64,000 nt of DNA, taken from JASLEW01 sp035544875. Lineage in GTDB: Bacteria > Acidobacteriota > Thermoanaerobaculia > Multivoradales > UBA5704. Location of the stretch: contig DASZZP010000111.1 of assembly GCA_035544875.1 (NCBI GenBank), positions 18,993 through 82,992 on the forward strand, given 5' to 3'. Under the pieces are notes generated by a model. The model was given only the letters and a program-made list of their open reading frames with translations, was not told where the DNA came from and did no database searches. This document shows positions 18,595-26,440 of the stretch, piece by piece; within the stretch, counting starts at the first letter, position 1; each line of letters begins with the position of its first letter. Both the position numbers and the translations under genes were made by a program.

Positions 18595-19793
18595 CACCGC
18601 GCGCCTCCCACCCGCCCGAGCAGATCGGCGATCTCGGCCGCCGCCCGCGGCCGCGCCAGCTGCCGCGCCGCCCATCCCATGCGCGCGAGCCGCGCGCCGT
18701 CGCCGAGCAGCGCCGCGAGGCGCGCCGCCAGGGCCGCCGCCGCCCCCGGTCCCGACTCCAGCTCGTCCGCGGCCAGCACCTCGGCGGCCCCGACCTCCTC
18801 GAGCAGGCGGGCGTTGTCGCGCTGGTGGCCCTTGGCGATGGCCAGCGGCGCCAGCACCGCCGGCCGGCCGGCGGCGCAGATCTCGGCCACCGTGATGGCG
18901 CCGGCGCGGCAGAGCAGCAGGTGGCTCGCCGCCATGGCGCTTGCCACGTCGTCGAGGAACGCCACCACCTCGACCTCGAGGCCCGCGCTCTGATCGGCGC
19001 GATTGTTGCGATCGGCGCGATCGGCGCCATAGGCGCCATAGGCGCGGCGGGTCTCTTCTTCGTGGCGCGCGCCCGCCTGGTGCACGATGCGCAGCCCCGG
19101 CAGGCGCGCCAGCAGCAACGCCACCGCCGCCGGCAGCGCCTGGTTGATCTGCTGCGCCCCCTGGCTGCCGCCGAGCACCAGCAGCTGCAGCGCTCCCGGC
19201 ACCTCCGCCTTCCCCGCCTCCCCCGCGGGCACCGCGAGGGGAGGCACGGCGAAGAAGGCCTGGCGCACCGGCACTCCGGTCACCACCGCCGGGCACCGGA
19301 GGTCGCCCGCGGTCCGCTCGTAGCCGACCGCCGCGGCGGCCGCCCAGCGCGACAGCCAGCGGTTCGCCACCCCGGCGCGCGCGTTGGGCTCGAGCAGCAG
19401 CGCCGGCCGCCTGGCGAGCCGCGCTCCGAGCACCGCCGGGGCCGAGACATAGCCGCCGGTTCCCAGCACCACGTCGGCGCCGAGCCGCCGCACCAGGCGC
19501 GCCGCGCCGCCTGCCGAGCGCGCCAGGGTGGCGAGGGCGGCCAGCTTGGCGAGCGGTCCGCGCCCCAGCAGCGGCTTGGCCGCGAGCCCGTGGAAAGAGA
19601 GGTTCCGCGCCGCCGCCAGCCGCTCCTCGAGCCCCCCGCTCGCGCCGGTCATGCTCACCCGCCACCCCCGGGCGAGCAGCTCGTCGGCCACCGCCAGGGC
19701 GGGGAAGACATGACCGCCGGTGCCGCCGCCAGCCAGCAGGGCGTGCGGTTGCGGAGGTGCGCGGTCGGGAACGCCATGTTCTTCGCCCTTCAT
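18594..19793 (-). CDS. murG: Lipid II synthase MurG (UDP-GlcNAc:undecaprenyl-PP-MurNAc-pentapeptide transferase)
   Basis: Peripheral membrane GT-B glycosyltransferase that converts lipid I to lipid II. The N-terminal glycine loop reads LLAGGGTGGHVFPALAVADEL. The second loop LVLGGSQGAQQINQALP and the donor-site segment CRAGAITVAEICAAGRPAVLAP are intact. The length, 399 residues, exceeds the typical 355-365, partly because of an inserted run of tripeptides (AYG-AYG-ADR-ADR-NNR-ADQ) before LEVEVVAFLDD. The start ATG overlaps the ftsW stop by 4 nt. The alternative long reading frame upstream only shadows ftsW. Confidence 0.96.
   Translation of the reverse strand: MKGEEHGVPDRAPPQPHALLAGGGTGGHVFPALAVADELLARGWRVSMTGASGGLEERLAAARNLSFHGLAAKPLLGRGPLAKLAALATLARSAGGAARLVRRLGADVVLGTGGYVSAPAVLGARLARRPALLLEPNARAGVANRWLSRWAAAAAVGYERTAGDLRCPAVVTGVPVRQAFFAVPPLAVPAGEAGKAEVPGALQLLVLGGSQGAQQINQALPAAVALLLARLPGLRIVHQAGARHEEETRRAYGAYGADRADRNNRADQSAGLEVEVVAFLDDVASAMAASHLLLCRAGAITVAEICAAGRPAVLAPLAIAKGHQRDNARLLEEVGAAEVLAADELESGPGAAAALAARLAALLGDGARLARMGWAARQLARPRAAAEIADLLGRVGGAR
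18992..19045. repeat. 9-bp tandem repeat (6 units) inside murG
   Basis: Units GATCGGCGC, GATTGTTGC, GATCGGCGC, GATCGGCGC, CATAGGCGC, CATAGGCGC in exact 9-bp register. Neighbouring identical pairs suggest recent slippage or duplication. They encode in-frame tripeptides between the GGSQGAQ loop and the donor-site motif of MurG. Confidence 0.9.
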
Positions 19794-20875
19794 CCGTGCT
19801 GCGAGACGTTGAGCAGGACGCCGCAGGCGCAAAGGGTGACCACCAGCGAAGAGCCGCCGTAGGAGATGAACGGCAACGGGATCCCCTTGGTCGGCAGCAG
19901 CGCCACGGTGACGCTGATGTTGATCAGGGCCTGCAGCGCCACGACGCCGGTAAAGCCCCAGCCGAGGTAGCGCCCGAACAGATCGGGGGCCTTGGCGCCA
20001 GCGCGCAGGCCGCGCCAGGCGAAGACCGCGAAGGCGAGCAGCAGCCCGATCGCCCCCGCCATCCCCAGCTCCTCGGCGACGATCGAGTAGATGAAGTCCG
20101 ACTCGGGATGGGGCAAGAAGAAGAGCTTCTGCACGCTCTTGCCCGGACCGAGCCCGAGCAGACCTCCCGAGCCGACCGCGATCAGCGACTGCAGGGCCTG
20201 GAAGCCGCCGCCAAGCGGGTCTTTCTCGGGGTCGAGAAAAGTGAAGAAGCGCGACCGGCGGTAGGGCTCGGCCATCACCAGAACCCACAGGAGGGGCGGC
20301 AGCACGGCCAGGGCGCCGGCCACGTAGTGCCAGGGCAGGCCGGCCAGGAAGACCATCAACAGGGCGGTCGCGGCGAGCAGCACCGCGGTGCCCATGTCCG
20401 GCTCGAGCAGGATGAGCCCGGCGACCAGCCCGGTCGCCAGGACGAGCGGCAGCAGCAGCCGGAGGTCCTGGACCTGGCCCTGCCGCTTGTCGATCTGGTA
20501 CGCCAGGAAGGGGATGAGGGCGAGCTTGGCGAGCTCCGAGGGCTGCAGCGACAACCCGCCCACGAAGAACCAGCGGCGGGTGCCGTTGAGCTGCGGCTCG
20601 AACAGCACTGCGACCAGCAGCAGCAGCGCCGCGCAGAGCAGGCCGTAGGCGACCACCGGCGAGCGCAGCCGGCGGTAGTCGAAATGCATCAGCCAGACCA
20701 TCAGCGCCAGCCCGAGCCCGGTCGCCATCGCCTGCTTGACCAGGAACGGATTGACGCTCAGCGAGCGGTCGCGGGCGAGGGCGGCGCTGGCCGAGTAGAC
20801 CATCACCAGACCGAAGAAGATCAGCAGCACCACGGTCGTGAAGAGCACCTTGTCGAAGGCCAGCTTCTTAGCCAT
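19790..20875 (-). CDS. ftsW: Peptidoglycan glycosyltransferase FtsW (SEDS family)
   Basis: Polytopic SEDS enzyme that polymerises lipid II at the septum with FtsI. About ten hydrophobic segments are visible, beginning VLFTTVVLLIFFGLVMVYSASA. Family marks include RRWFFVGGLSLQPSELAKLALI, with the catalytic-region Glu, and ISVTVALLPTKGIPLPFISYGGSSL near the C-terminus. Length is 361 residues. The ATG at 20875 follows GGGAGAGG and overlaps the end of murD by 8 nt; a GTG 18 nt upstream is less likely. The stop overlaps the murG start by 4 nt. Confidence 0.96.
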   Translation of the reverse strand: MAKKLAFDKVLFTTVVLLIFFGLVMVYSASAALARDRSLSVNPFLVKQAMATGLGLALMVWLMHFDYRRLRSPVVAYGLLCAALLLLVAVLFEPQLNGTRRWFFVGGLSLQPSELAKLALIPFLAYQIDKRQGQVQDLRLLLPLVLATGLVAGLILLEPDMGTAVLLAATALLMVFLAGLPWHYVAGALAVLPPLLWVLVMAEPYRRSRFFTFLDPEKDPLGGGFQALQSLIAVGSGGLLGLGPGKSVQKLFFLPHPESDFIYSIVAEELGMAGAIGLLLAFAVFAWRGLRAGAKAPDLFGRYLGWGFTGVVALQALINISVTVALLPTKGIPLPFISYGGSSLVVTLCACGVLLNVSQHG

Positions 20876-22286
20876 GCGCCGCCTCTCCCGCACCCCCGGC
20901 TCCGGCCGCCGCCAGCACCGCCCGCACCTGCTGCTGGAAGCTCTCGCCGCGGTGGGCGAAGTTGCGGAACTGGTCGAAGCTGGCGCAGGCCGGCGACAGC
21001 ACCACCGCCTCGCCGGGCGCCGCGTGGACCGCCGCCGAGCGCACCGCCCGCTCGAGCGTCTCCGCCAGCTCGAGCGGCGCGGCGCCGGCGAGCGCCCGCT
21101 CGAGCTCCGCCGCCGCCTCGCCGATCAGGTAGACGCGGCGCGCCTTGCGCCCCACCAGCGGCGCCAGGCTGCCGAGATCGGCGCCCTTGTTGCGCCCGCC
21201 CAGGATCAGGTGGACCGAGGCGTCGCGGAAGCCTTCGAGCGATTTGGCGGTGGCGGCAGGGTTGGTCCCCTTGGAGTCGTCGTAGAAGGCGACGCCGCCG
21301 TGCAGGGCGACCTGCTGCATGCGGTGCGGCAGCCCGGAAAATCTCGCCAGGCCGCCGGCGAGCGCCGCGCGCTCAGCCCCCATGGCCAGCGCCAGCAGCG
21401 CCGCCGCCATGGCGTTCTCCAGGTTCTGCACCCCGGCAAGCGGCACTTGCGAGACGGCGAAGAGCTCGCGATCGGGCTCGCCGGGCGCGACCTCGACGAC
21501 CGTCCCCGCGGCGGCGAAACAGCCGTCGGCGACCCTGACGCGGCGCGAGAATAGCCGCCGCCGGGAGCGCGCCGCGACGGCGGCGGTGATGGGGTCGTCG
21601 GCGTTGAGCACTGCGGTGTCGCCGGCGCCGCCCTCGCCGCCCTCCTGGTCGCGGAACAGACGGCCCTTGGCCGCCGCGTAGGAAGCGAGGTCGCCGTAGC
21701 GGTCGAGGTGGTCCTCGGCGAGGTTGAGGAAGGCCGCCGCGCGCGGCCGGAAGGTGTGCAGACCCTCGATCTGGAAGCTCGACAGCTCGACGACGAAGAT
21801 CCTGCCCGGCGGCCCCTCGACCCGGGCGCTGAGCGGCTCGCCGATGTTGCCGCAGACCTCGACCGCAAAACCGGCCGCCGCCAGCAAGCTACCGGTCAGC
21901 GCCGTGGTGGTGCTCTTGCCGTTGGTGCCGGTGATCGCCGCCACCGGACCGTTGAGCAGCGGGAAGGCAAGCTCGACCTCGGCCAGCACCGGCAGCCCCC
22001 GGCGCCGCGCCTCGGCGAGCAGCGGGCGCCCGGGCGGCACGCCCGGCGACACCACGACGGCGTCGATCGGCCCAAGGCGCTCCCAGCGAGAATCGAGCTC
22101 GGCGGCCGCCATGAGCTCGAACTTGGGCTCGCCGGCGAGGTCGCCCGGCTCGATCTCCGCTCGGTCGTCGGCGGCGAGCACGGCGACGCCGCGGTCGAGC
22201 AGCAGACGCGCCGCCGCGCGGCCGGAGAGGCCCAGCCCGTAGACCAGGACGCGCTCGAAGCGACCGCTGCCCCAGGGGACTCTCAT
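20868..22286 (-). CDS. murD: UDP-N-acetylmuramoylalanine--D-glutamate ligase MurD
   Basis: Cytoplasmic Mur ligase adding D-Glu. The N-terminal UDP-binding domain reads VLVYGLGLSGRAAARLLLDRG, with VVVSPGVPPGRPLLAEARRRG following. The ATP loop is GTNGKSTTT near residue 114. The central domain contains FLNLAEDHLDRYGDLASYAAAK, and the C-terminal domain has YDDSKGTNPAAT and LGGRNKGADL, both typical of MurD. The ATG at 22286 overlaps the mraY stop by 4 nt. Length is 472 residues, normal to slightly long. The open frame runs on far upstream but only shadows mraY and murF. Confidence 0.96.
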   Translation of the reverse strand: MRVPWGSGRFERVLVYGLGLSGRAAARLLLDRGVAVLAADDRAEIEPGDLAGEPKFELMAAAELDSRWERLGPIDAVVVSPGVPPGRPLLAEARRRGLPVLAEVELAFPLLNGPVAAITGTNGKSTTTALTGSLLAAAGFAVEVCGNIGEPLSARVEGPPGRIFVVELSSFQIEGLHTFRPRAAAFLNLAEDHLDRYGDLASYAAAKGRLFRDQEGGEGGAGDTAVLNADDPITAAVAARSRRRLFSRRVRVADGCFAAAGTVVEVAPGEPDRELFAVSQVPLAGVQNLENAMAAALLALAMGAERAALAGGLARFSGLPHRMQQVALHGGVAFYDDSKGTNPAATAKSLEGFRDASVHLILGGRNKGADLGSLAPLVGRKARRVYLIGEAAAELERALAGAAPLELAETLERAVRSAAVHAAPGEAVVLSPACASFDQFRNFAHRGESFQQQVRAVLAAAGAGGAGEAAHG

Positions 22287-23368
22287 CGCAGCTTCAGGGT
22301 CGAGAGCGACAGCAGGGCGAAGACGATCGAAAGGATCCAGAAGCGCACGATCACCTTCGGCTCCGGCCAGCCGGAGAGCTCGAAATGGTGATGAAGGGGG
22401 GCCATGCGCAGCACGCGCCGCCCCCGCAGCTTGAACGACGCCACCTGGACGATCACCGACAGCGCCTCGAGCACGAACAGGCCGCCGACCAGGACCAGCA
22501 GCAGCTCCTGCTTGGCGAGCACCGCGACGGTGCCGATGGCGGCGCCGAGCGACAGCGAGCCGACGTCGCCCATGAATACCTCGGCCGGATGCGAGTTGAA
22601 CCAGAGGAAGCCGAGGCCGGCGCCGACCAGCGCACCGCAGAAGACCGCCACCTCGCCGACCCCCTGGACATAGGAGATCTGCAGGTAGTTGGCGATCACG
22701 TGGTTGCCGGCGACGTAGGTGAAGATGGCGTAGGTGGCGGCGGCGATCGAGGTCGCGCCGATGGCCAGGCCGTCGAGGCCATCGGTCAGATTGACGGCGT
22801 TCGACGAGCCGACCAGCACCACCACCACGAAGGGGATGTAGAAATACCAGAGGTCGGGGCGCAGCTGCTTGAAGAACGGGAAGGCGAGGGTCGAGTTGAA
22901 GCCGTAGCCGGGAGGCAGGAAGAGCAGCGCCAGCCCCATCGCCGCGGCGGCCAGGACCTGCAGCCAGAACTTGGCGGCGGCGGTCAACCCCAGGTTCTGG
23001 TGGCGCTTGACCTTGAGGTAGTCGTCGGCGAAGCCGATGGCGCCGAAGGCGGCGGTGACCAGCACCGCGATCCAGATGTAGACGTTGGTCAGGTTCGCCC
23101 ACAGCAGCGTCGGCACCAGCACCGCGACCAGGATCAGCAGGCCGCCCATGGTCGGCGTGCCGGCCTTGACCTGATGCGCCTGCGGGCCGACGTCGCGGAT
23201 GTTCTGGCCGACCGAGAGCCGGCGCAGGGTGCGGATGAACCACGGTCCCAGCCACCAGGACAGCAGCAGCGCGGTCACGATCGCCCCCGCCGCGCGGAAG
23301 GTGATGTAGCGGAAGACGTTGAAGAGCGCGAACTGGCCGCGCAGCGGATAGAGCAGGTGATAGAGCAT
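22283..23368 (-). CDS. mraY: Phospho-MurNAc-pentapeptide transferase MraY
   Basis: Integral membrane enzyme that attaches phospho-MurNAc-pentapeptide to undecaprenyl phosphate, making lipid I. About ten membrane helices are visible. Active-site motifs are FADDYLKVKRHQNLG (cytoplasmic Asp pair), GSSNAVNLTDGLDGLA, and MAPLHHHFELSGWPEPKV with the His triad. Length is 361 residues, as expected. The ATG shares a base with the murF stop (TGATG), and the stop overlaps murD by 4 nt, so the genes are tightly coupled. Confidence 0.97.
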   Translation of the reverse strand: MLYHLLYPLRGQFALFNVFRYITFRAAGAIVTALLLSWWLGPWFIRTLRRLSVGQNIRDVGPQAHQVKAGTPTMGGLLILVAVLVPTLLWANLTNVYIWIAVLVTAAFGAIGFADDYLKVKRHQNLGLTAAAKFWLQVLAAAAMGLALLFLPPGYGFNSTLAFPFFKQLRPDLWYFYIPFVVVVLVGSSNAVNLTDGLDGLAIGATSIAAATYAIFTYVAGNHVIANYLQISYVQGVGEVAVFCGALVGAGLGFLWFNSHPAEVFMGDVGSLSLGAAIGTVAVLAKQELLLVLVGGLFVLEALSVIVQVASFKLRGRRVLRMAPLHHHFELSGWPEPKVIVRFWILSIVFALLSLSTLKLR

Positions 23369-24912
23369 CAGCCCGCGACCTCGAGCAGGCGGCGCACCAC
23401 GGCCTCCAGGCCGACGCCGCGCGAGCCCTTGACCAGCACCAGGTCGCCGCCGCGTACCGCCCCGGCCGCCCACTCGGCGGCCGCCGCGGCGTCGGCGAAC
23501 CAGATCGTCGCGGGCGCGGCGGCGGTGTCGGGAGCGTTGGCGCCGGCCACCAGCTCGCGCGCCAGCTCGCCGACGCCGGCGACGACGGCGAAGCCGAGCC
23601 GAGCCGCCAGCTCGCCGCCCGCGCGGTGGAAGCGCGGCGCCTCCGGTCCGAGCTCGAGCATGTCGCCGAGCACCGCCAGGCGCCGCGCGGCCGGAGGGAG
23701 GGCGGCGGCGGCGAGCGCCTTCGCCAGGGCGTCGGGGTTGGAGTTGTAGCTGTCGTCGACCAGGGTGAAACCGCCGCCGCGCTCGCCCGGCAGCTCGACC
23801 CTGTGCACCACGCCCCGCCGGGCGGCGGCCGAGCTGCCGCGCACCGCCGCGGCGATCTCGACGAGCGGCACTCCGAGCGCATGGGCGCAGGCCGCCGCCG
23901 CCAGGCAGTTCTCCACGTTGTAGAGACCGTAGAGCGGCAGCAGCAGTTCCTCGCTTTCGCCGCTCGCCGCGGTGAGCCGGAAGCGGCTGCCCTCCGGGAA
24001 GAGCGGGGCGAGGTCGTGGGCCCAGAGGTCGAGCTCGATGCCCCCCCTGTCGGCACTGCTTCGAGCATCGCGAACATCGCGAGCGTGGCGAACATCCCGA
24101 AAGTGGCGAACGTGGCGCACGTGGTCGAGGCCGTACCAGACGACCCGCCCGCGCGCGGCTGCCAGATGGCGGCGGGCGATGCGCACCACCTCCGGGTCGC
24201 CGGCGTTGGCCACCACCAGGCCGCCCGCGGGCAGCCCGGCGAGCAGCTCGGCCTTGGCCTCGGCGATCGCCTTCAGGCTGCCGAAGAACTCCAGGTGGAC
24301 GGCGCGCACGGCAGTGAACAGGGCGACGTCCGGCCGGCCGAGGAGCGACAGCTGCCGCAGCTCCCCAGGCGTCGACATCCCCATCTCGGCCACCATCCAC
24401 TGGGTATCGTCGGGGACGTTGAGCAGCGCCAGGGGGAAGCCGATCGAGTTGTTGAGGTTGCCCGGCGAGCGCGCCACCCGGAAGCGCGCCCCGAGCATCG
24501 CCGCCAGCAGCTCCTTGGTGGTGGTCTTGCCCACCGAGCCGGTGACCGCCACCAGGCGCTCGGGGACCCGCTGGCGCACGCTGCGCGCCACCTCCTGCAG
24601 CGCCGCCAGGGTGCTGCCGACCTGGATCAGCGCCGGCGATCGCCGCCGGCCATGCGCCCCTCCCGCTTCCTCCGGCCGCGCCTCGCCGAGCCGTTCCGTG
24701 CTCTCGATGACCGCCCCGCCGGCGCCGCGCGCCAGGGCGTCGGCCACGAAGCGATGGCCGTCGGTGCGGCTCCCTGAGAAGGCGAAGAAGAGCTCGCCGC
24801 CGCGCACCGCGCGCGAATCGATCGCCGCCCCGGCCAACCGCCCGGAGGGATCGCCGGCGATCACCCGGCCGCCGGCCGCGGCGGCCGCCTCGGCCACCTG
24901 CAGGCTAACCAA
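23368..24912 (-). CDS. murF: UDP-MurNAc-tripeptide--D-Ala-D-Ala ligase MurF
   Basis: Mur ligase adding the D-Ala-D-Ala dipeptide. It shows AAIDSRAVRGGELFFAFSG in the N-terminal domain, the ATP loop VTGSVGKTTTKELLAAML, the motif RSPGNLNNSIGFPLALLN and the C-terminal segment VDDSYNSNPDALAKAL with LGDMLELG. A TTG at 24912 is preferred: GGAGAGG lies 4 nt upstream and the frame overlaps the murE stop by 8 nt, as ftsW does with murD. An ATG at 24942 is the alternative. At 514 residues it is long; an arginine-rich repeat HVR-HVR-HFR-DVR-HAR-DVR-DAR is inserted in the central domain and comes from a 9-bp tandem repeat. Confidence 0.95.
   Translation of the reverse strand: MVSLQVAEAAAAAGGRVIAGDPSGRLAGAAIDSRAVRGGELFFAFSGSRTDGHRFVADALARGAGGAVIESTERLGEARPEEAGGAHGRRRSPALIQVGSTLAALQEVARSVRQRVPERLVAVTGSVGKTTTKELLAAMLGARFRVARSPGNLNNSIGFPLALLNVPDDTQWMVAEMGMSTPGELRQLSLLGRPDVALFTAVRAVHLEFFGSLKAIAEAKAELLAGLPAGGLVVANAGDPEVVRIARRHLAAARGRVVWYGLDHVRHVRHFRDVRHARDVRDARSSADRGGIELDLWAHDLAPLFPEGSRFRLTAASGESEELLLPLYGLYNVENCLAAAACAHALGVPLVEIAAAVRGSSAAARRGVVHRVELPGERGGGFTLVDDSYNSNPDALAKALAAAALPPAARRLAVLGDMLELGPEAPRFHRAGGELAARLGFAVVAGVGELARELVAGANAPDTAAAPATIWFADAAAAAEWAAGAVRGGDLVLVKGSRGVGLEAVVRRLLEVAG
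24062..24124. repeat. 9-bp tandem repeat (7 units) inside murF
   Basis: Seven units of the form CGAACATCG/CGAACGTGG in exact 9-bp register. On the coding strand they give seven basic tripeptides, mainly H/D-x-R, inside the MurF central domain. No stop or frameshift occurs within the array. Confidence 0.9.
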
Positions 24913-26440
24913 AGCGCCTCTCCAGAGCGTGGCCGATCTCATCGTGGTCGGAGAACGGCAGCCGCTGATTGCCGACCAGCTGTTCGCGCTCGTGCCCCTT
25001 GCCGGCCACCAGCACCGCCCAGCCCGGCTCGGCGGCGGCGAGCGCCAGCCGGATCGCCTCGCGGCGGTCGGGCACCACCCGGTACTGCCGGTTGCCGCTC
25101 GCCCGCACTCCCTCCTCGACCGCCGCGAGGATGGCCAGCGGGTCCTCGCTGCGCGGGTTGTCGGAGGTGAGGATGGGCAGATCGGCAAGCTCGCCGGCGA
25201 TCCTCCCCATCAGCGGACGCTTGCCCGGATCGCGGTCGCCGCCGCAGCCGAAGACCACCGCCACCTTGCCGCCGGCGGCGACCTCGCGCACCGCCCTCAA
25301 GGCGGCGGCGAGGGCGGCATCGGTGTGGGCGTAGTCGACGAAGACCGCGAACGGCTGGCCGCGGTCGATCGGCTCCATGCGGCCGGCGATCGGCTGCCGG
25401 GCGGCGAAGGCGGCGGCAACCGCCGAGTGCGGCAGCGCGAGCGCCTCGGCGGCGGCGGCGGCGGCCAGCAGGTTGTCGAGGTTATAGCGGCCGACCAGCG
25501 GCGACGAGAAGGCGAGCGGGCCGCGCGGCGTCTCGAGCTCGGCCTCGATGCCGCGCGCATGCAGCCGCACGCGGCGCGCCTCGACATCGCCCCCGGCGCC
25601 AAAAGTGACCGCATCGGGCAGCTCGCCGGCCAGGCGGCGGCCGTACGGGTCGTCGACGCTGACCGCGGCGCGGGCGCCGCGCTTGAGCTGCGCGAAGAGC
25701 TGGCGCTTGGCTGAGAAGTAGTCGTCCATGTCGCGGTGGTAGTCGAGGTGATCGCGGGTCAGGTTGGTGAACACCGCCGTGTCGAAGGCGACCCCGGCGG
25801 CGCGGCGCATCGCCAGGGCGTGGGAGGAAACCTCCATGGCAACCGCCCGGGCGCCGGCCTGCCGCATCGCGCGGAGGGTGCGGAACAGGTCCGAGGCCTC
25901 CGGCGTGGTGTGCGCGCCCGGGAACTGGCGGTTGCCGAAGCGATAGCCGACGGTGCCGACGAACCCCGCAGGCAAGCCTGCCGCGTCGAGAATGGCGGCG
26001 ACCAGCAGCGCCACCGTGGTCTTGCCGTTGGTCCCGGTGACCCCGGCCATGACGAGCTCGCGGTCGGGGTGGCCGTAGAGGCGCGCCGCGAGCGCCGCCA
26101 GGGCGCCCCGCGGGTCGCTCGCCAGCACCACCGGCACGTGCAGGGCGCGGCGCTGCAGCCCGTCTTTCGCGGCAGGGGCCGCGGCGGAGCCGGCCGCGGG
26201 AGCAGCCGCCGGGGCCGCCACCACCGCCACCGCGCCGTGCTCGACCGCGGCGGCGGCGTAGTCGCGGCCGTCGAAGCGCTGGCCCGGAAGCGCCACGAAG
26301 ACGTCGCCCGGCGCCGCGCGGCGAGAGTCGTGGCAGACCCCGGTCACCTCCGGGTCCATCTGATTTGCATCTTGATCCGGTGGCGCGGCGGGTCCGCCCG
26401 TGAGTTCGGGAAGACCGTGCAGCAGCTCGCTAAGCCGCAT
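24905..26440 (-). CDS. murE: UDP-MurNAc-L-Ala-D-Glu--2,6-diaminopimelate ligase MurE
   Basis: Mur ligase adding the third stem residue. The ATP loop is GVTGTNGKTTVALLVAAIL. EVSSHALAMRR and NLTRDHLDYHRDMDDYFSAK mark the central domain. The specificity motif reads SDNPRSEDP; the DNPR form indicates meso-diaminopimelate rather than lysine, as expected for a Gram-negative wall. An Ala/Pro-rich run (VAAPAAAPAAGSAAAPAAKDG) is inserted in the N-terminal domain near residue 75. The ATG at 26440 lies inside the last codons of ftsI (11-nt overlap). Length is 511 residues. Confidence 0.96.
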   Translation of the reverse strand: MRLSELLHGLPELTGGPAAPPDQDANQMDPEVTGVCHDSRRAAPGDVFVALPGQRFDGRDYAAAAVEHGAVAVVAAPAAAPAAGSAAAPAAKDGLQRRALHVPVVLASDPRGALAALAARLYGHPDRELVMAGVTGTNGKTTVALLVAAILDAAGLPAGFVGTVGYRFGNRQFPGAHTTPEASDLFRTLRAMRQAGARAVAMEVSSHALAMRRAAGVAFDTAVFTNLTRDHLDYHRDMDDYFSAKRQLFAQLKRGARAAVSVDDPYGRRLAGELPDAVTFGAGGDVEARRVRLHARGIEAELETPRGPLAFSSPLVGRYNLDNLLAAAAAAEALALPHSAVAAAFAARQPIAGRMEPIDRGQPFAVFVDYAHTDAALAAALRAVREVAAGGKVAVVFGCGGDRDPGKRPLMGRIAGELADLPILTSDNPRSEDPLAILAAVEEGVRASGNRQYRVVPDRREAIRLALAAAEPGWAVLVAGKGHEREQLVGNQRLPFSDHDEIGHALERRFG

